Positions 24,981 through 34,112 of a stretch of 64,000 bases of DNA are shown in pieces; the first letter of the stretch is position 1, and every line of letters starts with the position of its first letter. The translations under genes and the position numbers were made by a program. The DNA comes from Leisingera aquaemixtae. GTDB taxonomy: Bacteria > Pseudomonadota > Alphaproteobacteria > Rhodobacterales > Rhodobacteraceae. Location of the stretch: the NCBI RefSeq assembly GCF_019801145.1, contig NZ_JAHVJQ010000001.1, positions 310,001 to 374,000 of the forward strand. Reading direction: 5' to 3'. Below the pieces are notes generated by a model, which saw only the letters and a list, made by a program, of their open reading frames with translations, was not told the origin of the DNA and did no database searches.

Positions 24981-26204
24981 ATGAGCGTTTTGGATATTGA
25001 TTTCGTCCGGGCACAGTTCCCCGCCTTTGCAGAACCCAGCCTTGAGGGGCAGGCGTTCTTTGAAAATGCTGGCGGGTCCTACACCTGCCGCCATGTGATC
25101 GGCCGGCTGACCCGGTTCTACACCCAGCGCAAGGTCCAGCCCTACGCGCCCTATGAGGCGTCCCGTCTTGGCGGCGACGAAATGGACGAGGCCCGCGCCC
25201 GCCTAGCCGCGCTGATGGGCGTTGCCACGGATGAGCTGAGCTTTGGCCCTTCGACCACCCAGAACACCTATGTGCTGGCGCAGGCCTTCCGCAAAGTGAT
25301 GAAGCCGGGGGAGGCGATCATCGTCACCAACCAGGACCACGAGGCCAATACCGGCCCGTGGCGGCGTCTGTCGGAGGAAGGGATCGAGATCCGCGAATGG
25401 CAGCTCGACGCGCAGACCGGCCATCTGGACGTGGCGCAACTGGAAAGTCTTCTGGATGAAAAGGTCCGCTTGGTCTGCTTCCCGCATTGCTCCAACGTGG
25501 TGGGAGAGATCAACCCGGTGGCGGAGATCACCGCGATGGCCCATGCCGCAGGTGCCTTTGTCTGCGTCGATGGCGTCTCTTACGCACCGCACGGCCTGCC
25601 CAACGTCGATGAGCTGGGCGCCGACATCTACCTGTTCTCCTCCTACAAGACCTACGGACCGCATCAGGGCGTCATGGTGATCCGCCGGGCGCTGGGCGAG
25701 CTGCTGCCGAACCAGGCGCATTACTTTAACGCAGGCGATCTGTACAAACGCTTCACCCCGGCCGGTCCTGACCACGCCCAGGTGGCGGCCTCCGCTGGCA
25801 TGGCGGATTACTTCGAAGCGCTGGCGGCCCACCACGGCCACAGCGGCAGCGCGGCGGAAACCGGCGCCTTTGTCCACGACCTGATGCGCGCGCATGAAAT
25901 CAAGCTGTTGCAGCCGCTGCTGGACGCGGTAAAGGCCCGCAACGATGTGCGCCTGCTGGGGCCGTCCACCGCCGAAAACCGTGCGCCCACCGTGGCCTTG
26001 GCCCTCAGCCGTGCGGCTGAGCCGGTTGCTGCCCAGCTGGCAGAACATGGCATCATGGCAGGCGGCGGCGATTTCTACGCCGTGCGTGCGCTGGAGGCGA
26101 TGGGCATTGATCCAGCCGAGGGCGTGCTGCGTATCAGCTTCACCCACTACACGTCCGAGGCAGAGGTCGCCAAGCTGATCGAAGCCTTGGACCGGGTGCT
26201 GTAA
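24981..26204 (+). CDS. Class V aminotransferase/cysteine desulfurase-like enzyme
   Basis: PLP enzyme of 407 residues. It begins MSVLDIDFVRAQFPAF, and the PLP lysine is probably Lys223 in YLFSSYKTYGPHQGVM. Other family features are FENAGGSYTCRHV, GPSTTQNTYVLAQAF and the aspartate in CVDGVSYAPHG. It resembles the subgroup of NifS/CsdA-like proteins with a long C-terminal domain (TIGR01976 type) whose substrate is not known. No clear active-site cysteine loop typical of true cysteine desulfurases is seen. The gene lies 23 bases upstream of the photolyase gene and is probably transcribed with it. Confidence 0.85.
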   Translation: MSVLDIDFVRAQFPAFAEPSLEGQAFFENAGGSYTCRHVIGRLTRFYTQRKVQPYAPYEASRLGGDEMDEARARLAALMGVATDELSFGPSTTQNTYVLAQAFRKVMKPGEAIIVTNQDHEANTGPWRRLSEEGIEIREWQLDAQTGHLDVAQLESLLDEKVRLVCFPHCSNVVGEINPVAEITAMAHAAGAFVCVDGVSYAPHGLPNVDELGADIYLFSSYKTYGPHQGVMVIRRALGELLPNQAHYFNAGDLYKRFTPAGPDHAQVAASAGMADYFEALAAHHGHSGSAAETGAFVHDLMRAHEIKLLQPLLDAVKARNDVRLLGPSTAENRAPTVALALSRAAEPVAAQLAEHGIMAGGGDFYAVRALEAMGIDPAEGVLRISFTHYTSEAEVAKLIEALDRVL

Positions 26205-26227
26205 CAGGAACCGCACAAGGAAACGAC

Positions 26228-27652
26228 ATGAGCAGCCGTGCCCCGGTCATCTGGTGGATTAGGCGGGACCTCCGCCTGGCAGACAATCCGGCCCTCACGG
26301 CTGCTGTGAACAGCGGCGCCCCGGTGCTGCCGGTCTATATTCTGGACGCACAGGAGGCGGCGCTGGGCGCCGCTCCCCAGTTCCGGCTTGGCCTCGGGCT
26401 GGATCATTTCGCGCGAGAACTGGAGAAGGCGGGGTCGCGCCTGATCCTGCGGCGAGGCACGGCACTTGCGGTGCTTCGGGACCTGATCAAGGAAACCGGG
26501 GCAGGCGCGGTGCATTGGTCCCGCCTCTACGATCCGCAGGCGATAGCCCGCGACACAGACGTCAAGAAACAGCTGCAAGAGCAGGGCGTCGCGGCCAAAT
26601 CCCACGGCGGGCGGCTGCTGTTCGAACCCTGGACCGTCGAGACCAAAACCGGCGGCATGTACAAGGTCTTTACTCCGTTCTGGAAATCCGTGCGGGTGCG
26701 CGATGTGGACAGCCTGCTGTCTGCGCCGGGCAAGCTGCCCGCGCCGGACGCATGGCCGGCCGGCGAGGATCTGGCCAGCTGGAACATGAGCGCTGCCATG
26801 CGCCGCGGCGCCGAAGTTGTGGCCCGCTATTGCCGCGTGGGCGAGGCCGCGGCACAGGCACGGCTGGATGAGTTCCTGGAAGACAAGGTCTCCGCCTACA
26901 AGGACCGCCGCGACTTTCCGGGGCAGGATGCAACCTCCGGCCTGTCGGAAAACCTCGCCTGGGGCGAAATCAGCCCGCACCGCCTGTGGCATCAGGGGCG
27001 CGCGGCGATGGAGCATAATAGCCAGGGTGCCGAGACCTTCCTGAAAGAGGTGGTCTGGCGCGAGTTTGCCTATCATCTGATGTTCCATTCGCCGCATATC
27101 CTGACGGACAGCTGGCGCCAGGAGTGGCAGGATTTCCCATGGTCGCAGGAGGCAACTCCGCAAGTGCAGGCCTGGCGGCGCGGCCAGACCGGATACGGCT
27201 TTGTCGATGCCGCCATGCGGGAACTGTATGTAACCGGAAAGATGCACAACCGCGCCCGGATGATCGTGGCAAGTTTCCTGACCAAGCACTTGATGAATCA
27301 TTGGAAAACCGGGATGGACTGGTTTGCAGACACGCTGGTGGACTGGGACCCGGCCTCCAATGCCATGGGCTGGCAATGGGTGGCGGGGTCCGGTCCCGAC
27401 GCCGCGCCCTTCTTTCGCGTGTTCAACCCTTCCGGCCAGCTGGACAAATTCGACCCGGATGGTGCCTATACCCGCCGCTGGATTGCCGAAGGCCAGGGCA
27501 ATCCGCCGCAGACCGCGCTGGACTTCTACGCTGCAGCGCCGCTGTCGTGGAACCTCTCCCCGGACATGGCGCGCGCGGAAGCGGTTGTCAGTCTGCAGGC
27601 GGGCCGGGATCGGGCGCTCACGGCCTATCACGAAAGCCGTGAAACCGGCTAA
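26228..27652 (+). CDS. phrB: Deoxyribodipyrimidine photolyase (cryptochrome/photolyase family)
   Basis: Light-driven DNA repair enzyme of 474 residues. The N-terminal photolyase domain opens VIWWIRRDLRLADNPALTAA, which binds the antenna cofactor. The FAD domain contains EVVWREFAYHLMFHSPH, RRGQTGYGFVDAAMRELYVTGKMHNRARMI and MDWFADTLVDWDPASNAMGWQWVAGSG, which hold the tryptophans and the FAD-binding residues of class I enzymes. It probably repairs cyclobutane pyrimidine dimers. The start is preceded by AAGGAAA. Confidence 0.95.
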   Translation: MSSRAPVIWWIRRDLRLADNPALTAAVNSGAPVLPVYILDAQEAALGAAPQFRLGLGLDHFARELEKAGSRLILRRGTALAVLRDLIKETGAGAVHWSRLYDPQAIARDTDVKKQLQEQGVAAKSHGGRLLFEPWTVETKTGGMYKVFTPFWKSVRVRDVDSLLSAPGKLPAPDAWPAGEDLASWNMSAAMRRGAEVVARYCRVGEAAAQARLDEFLEDKVSAYKDRRDFPGQDATSGLSENLAWGEISPHRLWHQGRAAMEHNSQGAETFLKEVVWREFAYHLMFHSPHILTDSWRQEWQDFPWSQEATPQVQAWRRGQTGYGFVDAAMRELYVTGKMHNRARMIVASFLTKHLMNHWKTGMDWFADTLVDWDPASNAMGWQWVAGSGPDAAPFFRVFNPSGQLDKFDPDGAYTRRWIAEGQGNPPQTALDFYAAAPLSWNLSPDMARAEAVVSLQAGRDRALTAYHESRETG

Positions 27653-27732
27653 CGCACAGTTTTCTTGCCACAAAGGCCTCTGCGGCCTAGCTTTTCCCTG
27701 TAGCACGTCCGTATCTCGCATGGGGGGAGCGA

Positions 27733-28938
27733 ATGAAGCTCACGTCCGTTGAAGGACAGAAAAACCTGCCGCGCTATTTTCCGGCGGTGTTTGCCAAGGT
27801 GAAGGCCATGGAGGTCGGCCAGCTGGACATCCAGCTGCCGGACGGGCGCATCTTCACCGGCAAGGGCCGAAACCCGGGTCCGGCAGCCGATCTGATCATC
27901 CACCACCCTGATTGCTTTGCGCGGCTGATCCGCGAAGGCGATCTGGGCTTTTCCGACGCCTATCTGGAAGGCTGGTGGAGCACCACAGATCTGCAGGCCT
28001 TCATGGACCTGGTGCATATGGGCGCAAACACGGTCTATGACGGCTTCCCGGGCCAGGGGCTGGCGCGGGCCTATGAACGCTTCCGCTTCTGGCTGCACCG
28101 GAACCACCGGAAACAGGCGAAAAAGAACATCGCGCATCACTATGACCTGGGCAATGATTTCTACAGGCTGTGGCTGGATGACACGATGACCTATTCAAGC
28201 GCCCTGTTCCGCAGCGGCCAGGACAGTCTGGAGAAGGCGCAGACCGCCAAGTACGCCTCGCTGGTGGATCAGATGGGAGTGCAGCCCGGCGACCATGTGC
28301 TGGAGGTCGGCTGCGGCTGGGGCGGCTTTGCCGAATACGCCGCCAAGGAGCGCGGGCTGAGGGTCACCGGCCTGACGATCAGCCGGGAGCAGTTGAAATT
28401 TGCCCGCCAGCGCATTGAAAAGGCAGGGTTGTCGGACCAGGTGGAGCTGCGCCTGCAGGACTACCGCGATTGCCGCGGCCAGTTCGACGGGATTGCGTCA
28501 ATCGAGATGTTCGAGGCCGTTGGCGAGAAATACTGGCCAGCGTATTTCGGCGCAATCCGTGACCGGCTGAAACCCGGCGGCAAGGCCACGCTGCAGATCA
28601 TCACGGTTGCCGACCGGCGCTGGGAGGTGTACCGCAAGGGTGTTGATTTCATCCAGAAGCACATCTTTCCGGGCGGTATGCTGCCCTCGCCCGGGGTGCT
28701 GCGCCAACAGGTGGACAAGGCGGGTCTGGGAGTGGTGCGGTCGATCGAATTTGGAGACAGCTATGAGCTGACGCTCAAGCGCTGGCACGAGACCTTCAAT
28801 GCCCGCTGGGAGCAGATTGCCCGCCTGGGGTTCGACGAGCGCTTCCATAAGATGTGGAACTTTTACCTCACTTCCTGCGCGGCCGCCTTTAAGACTGGCA
28901 ATTGCGACGTGACGCAGATTACAGTTGCTCACCGCTAA
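27733..28938 (+). CDS. cfa: Cyclopropane-fatty-acyl-phospholipid synthase
   Basis: Adds a methylene group from S-adenosylmethionine across double bonds of membrane phospholipid acyl chains; 401 residues. It has the conserved HYDLGNDFYRLWLDDTMTYSSALF, the SAM-binding loop VLEVGCGWGGFAEYA, SIEMFEAVGEKYWPAYF, and the C-terminal WHETFNARWEQI. AGGGGGAGCG sits just upstream of the start (GGGGGGAGCGA). It follows the photolyase gene by 80 bases; both serve stress protection. Confidence 0.94.
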   Translation: MKLTSVEGQKNLPRYFPAVFAKVKAMEVGQLDIQLPDGRIFTGKGRNPGPAADLIIHHPDCFARLIREGDLGFSDAYLEGWWSTTDLQAFMDLVHMGANTVYDGFPGQGLARAYERFRFWLHRNHRKQAKKNIAHHYDLGNDFYRLWLDDTMTYSSALFRSGQDSLEKAQTAKYASLVDQMGVQPGDHVLEVGCGWGGFAEYAAKERGLRVTGLTISREQLKFARQRIEKAGLSDQVELRLQDYRDCRGQFDGIASIEMFEAVGEKYWPAYFGAIRDRLKPGGKATLQIITVADRRWEVYRKGVDFIQKHIFPGGMLPSPGVLRQQVDKAGLGVVRSIEFGDSYELTLKRWHETFNARWEQIARLGFDERFHKMWNFYLTSCAAAFKTGNCDVTQITVAHR

Positions 28939-28968
28939 TTGACTTTTCCGCACGGAATCTGACCAGAC

Positions 28969-29409
28969 ATGCCTACCGGAGCCCGACTAACTGCCGCAGT
29001 ATCCCTGGCTTTGCTGGCGTTTATCGTTTCTTTCCTGGTCATGCCGCAGATGCCTGAAGGCACGAATTTCGGGTATTTCGTTCATGTGAACGTTCTGCTG
29101 GGGATTCTGTCCGGCTGGATCGTCATGGGAAACCGGGCCGGCGGCGGACTGATTTCCGGAATCAACAACGGGCTTACCGGTATGGCGGTGATGGTGCTTT
29201 GGGCGCTGTTTGCACAGGGCGCTTGGGAAATGTTCCGCCTTGCCACGCGCAATCGGTACGGCGGCCCGTTTGAAGCCTTGTCCGCGATATTCGTGATTGC
29301 GCTGGACTATTTCTTTGTTATCGCTGTGCCGACGGTGCTGGTGCCGCTGGTGATCGGCGGTGTCCTTTCCGGGCTCGCAACCGAGAACGCTTCCCGCCGC
29401 TGGCGCTAA
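28969..29409 (+). CDS. trgA: TrgA family membrane protein
   Basis: Inner-membrane protein of 146 residues with four hydrophobic segments (AVSLALLAFIVSFLVMP, HVNVLLGILSGWIVMG, NNGLTGMAVMVLWALFAQG, AIFVIALDYFFVIAVPTVL). The motifs GTNFGYFVHVN, WIVMGNRAGGG and RLATRNRYGGPFEA match TrgA, first described with TrgB and CysK as contributing to high-level tellurite resistance in Rhodobacter sphaeroides. The same gene order follows here, which supports the name. The biochemical role is not known. Confidence 0.87.
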   Translation: MPTGARLTAAVSLALLAFIVSFLVMPQMPEGTNFGYFVHVNVLLGILSGWIVMGNRAGGGLISGINNGLTGMAVMVLWALFAQGAWEMFRLATRNRYGGPFEALSAIFVIALDYFFVIAVPTVLVPLVIGGVLSGLATENASRRWR

Positions 29410-29437
29410 TATCACCATTAACAACAGGTTATCATCC

Positions 29438-30562
29438 GTGGCTGATCTCTTCTTCTTTGGCACGCTGCGCCATCTTCCTTTGCTTGAACTGGTGCTGGGC
29501 CGGAGCGGTGATGCGCTGCGGGCGCAACCGGCCAAACTGCCCGGGCACGGCGTGTACCAAGTGGTCGGGCAGCCGTTCCCGGCGATCGAGGAGCGCAACG
29601 GCGACATGGCAGACGGGGTCCTGGTTCAGGACCTTTCACAAGTTGATCTGGACAGGCTCAATTTCTACGAAGGCGGCTTCGGCTACGCTCTGAAACCTGT
29701 CTCCGTCGGGCTGGAGGATGGCCGCACAGCTCCGGCTGAGGTTTATTTCCCCGAGCCGGGCCTGTGGCAAACGGCCGAACCCTGGGATCTGGAAGCCTGG
29801 GTGGCCAATTGGGGGGCTCTGTCGCTGCGCGCGGCTGAGGAGGTAATGGACTACTACGGCAGGATGAGCGCCGAAGAGGTGGCCCGCTGCTTCCCCTCCG
29901 TCCGCCGCCGCGCGGCTGCCTGGCTGGCGGGACAGGCCCGGCCCGGCGATGGGGTGCATGACCTTACCAAGGATGTCATCGTGCACAGGCACAACCGCGC
30001 CCATCTCAATTTCTTTGCGATGGAGGAGATGGACCTGCAATACCGCCGTTTCGACGGCAGCATGAGTCCGGTGATGAACCGGTCTTCGGCAATGGCGGGC
30101 CACGCTGCGGTGCTGCTGCCATATGACCCGGTCCGTGACCAGGTGCTTCTGGTGGAGCAATTCCGCGCACCTCCCTTCATTATGGGGGATGCGCATCCCT
30201 GGATGTGGGAGCCGGTTGCAGGTGTGATCGATCCGGGCGAGACGGCAGAGGAAACCGCAATCCGCGAAGCGGTGGAGGAAGCAGGCGTTACGGTCCGGCA
30301 TCTGGAAACCGTGGCGCAGGGCTACCCGTCGAGCGGCGCTCTGGCGGAATACATTCACATTTTCATAGGCATATCCGACCTTTCTGATGTGAACGGCGGC
30401 GGCGGAGTCGCGGGTGAAGGGGAAGATATCCGCAGCCGGATCCTCAGCTATGATGAGTTGATGGACGGCATTGACGCGCAGACCTACCAGGACATGCCCT
30501 TGGTGACAGCGGCGCTGTGGCTGTCACGGCACCGTGAACGGCTGCGCAACGGCGCGGTCTGA
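29438..30562 (+). CDS. trgB: TrgB: gamma-glutamylcyclotransferase-like plus Nudix hydrolase
   Basis: Protein of about 374 residues from a GTG start, VADLFFFGTLRHLPLLELVLG. The N-terminal 120 residues look like the AIG2/gamma-glutamylcyclotransferase fold (FFFGTL, YEGGFGYAL). The C-terminal part is a Nudix hydrolase, with the box reading GVIDPGETAEETAIREAVEEAG. The middle has a helical segment (VMDYYGRMSAEEVARCFPSVRRRAAAWL). The Nudix half resembles ADP-ribose pyrophosphatases. It sits between trgA and cysK, the tellurite-resistance arrangement of Rhodobacter sphaeroides. An in-frame upstream start inside trgA is possible but less likely. Confidence 0.87.
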   Translation: MADLFFFGTLRHLPLLELVLGRSGDALRAQPAKLPGHGVYQVVGQPFPAIEERNGDMADGVLVQDLSQVDLDRLNFYEGGFGYALKPVSVGLEDGRTAPAEVYFPEPGLWQTAEPWDLEAWVANWGALSLRAAEEVMDYYGRMSAEEVARCFPSVRRRAAAWLAGQARPGDGVHDLTKDVIVHRHNRAHLNFFAMEEMDLQYRRFDGSMSPVMNRSSAMAGHAAVLLPYDPVRDQVLLVEQFRAPPFIMGDAHPWMWEPVAGVIDPGETAEETAIREAVEEAGVTVRHLETVAQGYPSSGALAEYIHIFIGISDLSDVNGGGGVAGEGEDIRSRILSYDELMDGIDAQTYQDMPLVTAALWLSRHRERLRNGAV

Positions 30563-30630
30563 CCCGCTTCCCGCCTTGTGATCACCGGGTGCCTTGGATA
30601 CACCTTGGGGGAACGATCGAAAGGGATACC

Positions 30631-31665
30631 ATGCGCATTGCACGCGATCTGGCTGATGCCATCGGCCACACACCTCTTATCCGCCTGAACCGCGTCAGCG
30701 AAGAGACCGGCTGCGAGATCCTGGGCAAGGCGGAATTCATGAACCCGGGCCAGTCGGTCAAGGACCGCGCGGCGCTGTACATCATCCGCGACGCTATCGC
30801 CCGCGGCGAGCTGAAGCCGGGCGGCACCATTGTTGAGGGCACCGCCGGCAACACCGGCATCGGCCTGGCGCTTGTCGGGGCCTCGATGGGCTTCAAGACG
30901 GTCATCGTGATCCCGGAAACCCAGTCCGAGGAAAAGAAGGACATGCTGCGTCTGGCCGGCGCCCAGTTGGTCCAGGTTCCAGCGGCGCCGTACCGTAACC
31001 CCAACAACTATGTGCGCTATTCCCAGCGTCTGGCCGAACAGCTGGCCAAGACGGAACCCAACGGCGCTGTCTGGGCCAACCAGTTCGACAACGTGGCCAA
31101 CCGCCAGGCCCATGTGGAAACCACTGGCCCGGAGATCTGGGAGCAGACCGGCGGCAAGGTGGACGGCTTTGTCTGCGCGGTCGGCTCCGGCGGCACCCTG
31201 GCAGGCGTGGCTGAGGCGCTGCAGCCCAAGGGCGTGAAGATCGGCCTCGCGGACCCGATGGGCGCGGCGCTTTACTCCTATTACACCACCGGCGAGCTGG
31301 CCTCCGAAGGCAGCTCGATCACCGAAGGCATCGGCCAGGGCCGGATCACCAAGAACCTCGAAGGCTTCAGGCCTGATTTCAGCTACCAGGTGCCGGATGA
31401 CGAGGCCGTGCCGTATGTCTTCGATCTCTTGCACGAGGAAGGCCTGGTTCTGGGCGGCTCCTCTGCCATCAACGTTGCCGGGGCGGTGCGCATGGCCAAG
31501 GACATGGGGCCGGGCAAGACCATCGTCACGGTTCTGTGCGACTACGGCACCCGCTACCAGTCCAAACTGTTCAACCCGGACTTCCTGCGGGAGAAGAACC
31601 TGCCGGTGCCGGAGTGGATGACCCACACGCCCGCGTCGATTCCCGGTGTTTTTGAGGACGTATGA
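30631..31665 (+). CDS. cysK: Cysteine synthase A (O-acetylserine sulfhydrylase)
   Basis: PLP enzyme of 344 residues that makes cysteine from O-acetylserine and sulfide. The PLP lysine is in EFMNPGQSVKDRAALYII, the substrate loop is VEGTAGNTGIGLALVG, and the phosphate-binding loop is AVGSGGTLAGVAEAL. The start at MRIARDLADAIGHTPL has AAAGGGA upstream and is preferred over an ATG at 30589. It is slightly longer than the usual 310-320 residues, like other roseobacter forms. Sulfide and cysteine supply is a known determinant of tellurite tolerance, which fits its place after trgAB. The stop overlaps the next start by four bases. Confidence 0.94.
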   Translation: MRIARDLADAIGHTPLIRLNRVSEETGCEILGKAEFMNPGQSVKDRAALYIIRDAIARGELKPGGTIVEGTAGNTGIGLALVGASMGFKTVIVIPETQSEEKKDMLRLAGAQLVQVPAAPYRNPNNYVRYSQRLAEQLAKTEPNGAVWANQFDNVANRQAHVETTGPEIWEQTGGKVDGFVCAVGSGGTLAGVAEALQPKGVKIGLADPMGAALYSYYTTGELASEGSSITEGIGQGRITKNLEGFRPDFSYQVPDDEAVPYVFDLLHEEGLVLGGSSAINVAGAVRMAKDMGPGKTIVTVLCDYGTRYQSKLFNPDFLREKNLPVPEWMTHTPASIPGVFEDV

Positions 31666-34112
31666 CACCTTTCATAACCGCTTTGCGGAAATTGCTGCTG
31701 GGGCTGGTCCTTGTGACCGGCCTCGCAGTGCCTGCGCTGGCTCAGCTGACCGCTGAGTCTCGCGCTTATTACCAGGACTGGCTCAAGACCGCGAACCGCG
31801 CGGAAGAAGTGATTGACGCCAGACGCGCCTCCAGTGGCGCACTGGAAACCCTGCGCAAGGAACTGACCACCTACCGGCAGAATTTCCTGCAGGCGCGCAC
31901 TGAAAACGGCGACCGCATCAAGACGCTCGAAGGCCAGATAAGCGCCCTCGGCGAGGCGCCGGGCGAAGGCGAGAGCGAGCCCGAGGACATCGCCCAGCTG
32001 CGCTCCTCTCTGGAGCGGCAGCTGAAGGACCTCAAGGTTCCGCGCATTGTCTCGGAAGAAGCCTACAGCCGCGCCAACGGCCTGATCTCCGAAATCGACA
32101 AGATCATCCGCGAGCGCCGCACCCGCAAACTGCTGGAGCGCGGCCCGTCGCCGCTGAACCCCGAGCACTGGCCCGGCGCATTGCGCACCCTGAGCCGGTC
32201 GGCCAGCTCTATCTGGAATGAAACCGCCTCCCGTGTCGGCAGCGCCACTACCGCCGAGCGGGTGCAAAACAGCCTGCCGGCACTGCTGCTGCTGCTGGGC
32301 CTGTCTGCGTTCCTGCTGCTGCGGGGGCGTCCCTGGGCCCATGCTGCGGGCGATTACCTGCGCCAGTTCGGCAGCAGCGGCCGCGGCGTCTGGGGCTTCA
32401 TCGTTTCCCTGCTCGAAGTCATCCTGCCCTTCATCGGCATCATCTGCCTGGTGGCGGCGGTGGATCTTTCGGGCATCCTGGGCACCCGCGGCTCTCTTTT
32501 GCTGGACTATGTGCCGGGCTGGGCGCTGGTGATGCTGTCTTTCCATTGGCTGGGCAACCAGCTGTTCTCCAACCGGCTGGAAAACGATCTGGTTCCGGTG
32601 CAGGAGGGGCGGCTGAACGAGACCCGGCTGATGGTCGATACCCTGGCGGTGATCCTGGTTCTGCAGGACGCGCTGGTGAAGCTGGAAAACTTCGAAACGA
32701 TTCCGCCCTCTGTCCATGCGGTGGCCAGTTTCCCGCTGATCACCGCGGCGGCGCTGGTGCTGCTGCGGCTGCACCGGATCGGGGTCAAGCGGCGCCAGAA
32801 GCAAACGGCTGGGACCGAGGACGACGGCGCCATTGCCACCGGTGCCAACCGTATTCTGACCCTGGTCCGGCGGGCCACCTATCTGCTCGGTTTCATCTCG
32901 CCGCTGCTGGCCGCGCTCGGCTATGTCAACGCGGCTGAGGCGTTGATCTACCCGGCGGTCTCGACCCTCGCCCTTCTGGCTGCGCTGCTGGTAGTGCAGC
33001 GTTTCCTGGGCGACGTTTACGGCTGGCTGTCCGGCAAGGGCTCCGCCGCGCGCGACTCGCTGTTTGCGGTTTTGATCGGCTTCCTGCTGGCTGCCCTGGC
33101 GCTGCCGCTGCTGGCGCTGATCTGGGGCGCGCGTGTGGCGGACATGACCGAGCTGTGGTCGCGCTTCCTCGAAGGCTTCCAGATCGGCGATACCCGCATT
33201 TCGCCAACCGCCTTCCTGACCTTTGCCGTTGTCTTTGCTGCAGGTTATGCGCTGACCCGGCTGATCCAGGGAAGCTTGCGCAACTCGCTGCTGCCCAAGA
33301 CCAAGATCGACCCGGGCGGCCAGAATGCCATCACCTCCGGGCTCGGCTACGTCGGCATCTTCCTGTCGGCAGTGGTTGCCATCTCGATGGCCGGTCTCGA
33401 TCTGTCATCGCTGGCGATTGTCGCAGGCGCGCTGTCGGTCGGCATCGGTTTCGGCCTGCAGACTATCGTGTCGAACTTCGTCTCCGGTATCATCCTGCTG
33501 ATCGAACGCCCGATTTCCAAGGGTGACTGGATCGAGGTCGGCGGGCTGATGGGCTATGTGCGCGACATCTCGGTACGCTCCACCCGGATCGAGACCTTCG
33601 ACCGCTCCGACGTGATTGTGCCGAACTCCGATCTGATCTCCGGCACCGTCACCAACTACACCCGCGGCAACACCGTTGGCCGGGTGATCGTGCCGGTGGG
33701 CGTGGCCTATGGCACCGACCCGCGCAAGGTGGAAGCAATCCTGAACGAGATTGCCAAGGCACATCCGATGGTGCTGCTGAACCCGGCGCCCTATGTGGTG
33801 TTCCAGGGCTTCGGGGCGGACTCCCTGGATTTTGAGATCCGTGCGATTCTGCGCGATGTGAATTGGGTTCTGTCGGTGAAATCCGACATGAACTATGAGA
33901 TTTCCAAACGGTTCCAGGAAGAAGGGATCGAGATCCCCTTCATGCAGCGCGACATCTGGATCCGCAATCCGGAGGTTCTGGCCCAGGGCAAGAGTGCGGC
34001 CAGCGATTCCGCATCCGGCAGCCCGGCGGCTCCGGCGCCGCCGCCCAAACCGGACGTCGGCGACTTGCAGCAGGACGCAGAGGGAGATGGAGATGGTGAT
34101 GCCGACAAGTGA
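31662..34112 (+). CDS. Large MscS-type mechanosensitive channel with DUF3772
   Basis: Membrane protein of 816 residues. A signal peptide (MTPFITALRKLLLGLVLVTG, ending PALAQ) precedes a periplasmic helical region of about 150 residues of the DUF3772 kind. Roughly ten membrane segments follow. The last of them and the beta domain form the MscS core: GALSVGIGFGLQTIVSNFV as the pore-lining helix, then RPISKGDWIEVGGLMGYVRDISVRSTRIETFDRSDVIVPNS. The C-terminus is Pro/Ala-rich and acidic. It relieves osmotic stress by opening under membrane tension. The start overlaps the cysK stop by four bases, so it is read in the same operon. Confidence 0.92.
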   Translation: MTPFITALRKLLLGLVLVTGLAVPALAQLTAESRAYYQDWLKTANRAEEVIDARRASSGALETLRKELTTYRQNFLQARTENGDRIKTLEGQISALGEAPGEGESEPEDIAQLRSSLERQLKDLKVPRIVSEEAYSRANGLISEIDKIIRERRTRKLLERGPSPLNPEHWPGALRTLSRSASSIWNETASRVGSATTAERVQNSLPALLLLLGLSAFLLLRGRPWAHAAGDYLRQFGSSGRGVWGFIVSLLEVILPFIGIICLVAAVDLSGILGTRGSLLLDYVPGWALVMLSFHWLGNQLFSNRLENDLVPVQEGRLNETRLMVDTLAVILVLQDALVKLENFETIPPSVHAVASFPLITAAALVLLRLHRIGVKRRQKQTAGTEDDGAIATGANRILTLVRRATYLLGFISPLLAALGYVNAAEALIYPAVSTLALLAALLVVQRFLGDVYGWLSGKGSAARDSLFAVLIGFLLAALALPLLALIWGARVADMTELWSRFLEGFQIGDTRISPTAFLTFAVVFAAGYALTRLIQGSLRNSLLPKTKIDPGGQNAITSGLGYVGIFLSAVVAISMAGLDLSSLAIVAGALSVGIGFGLQTIVSNFVSGIILLIERPISKGDWIEVGGLMGYVRDISVRSTRIETFDRSDVIVPNSDLISGTVTNYTRGNTVGRVIVPVGVAYGTDPRKVEAILNEIAKAHPMVLLNPAPYVVFQGFGADSLDFEIRAILRDVNWVLSVKSDMNYEISKRFQEEGIEIPFMQRDIWIRNPEVLAQGKSAASDSASGSPAAPAPPPKPDVGDLQQDAEGDGDGDADK

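Noticed and set aside
30563-30630. Possible riboswitch before cysK
   Set aside because: The leader is short and no known SAM or related riboswitch core could be recognised.
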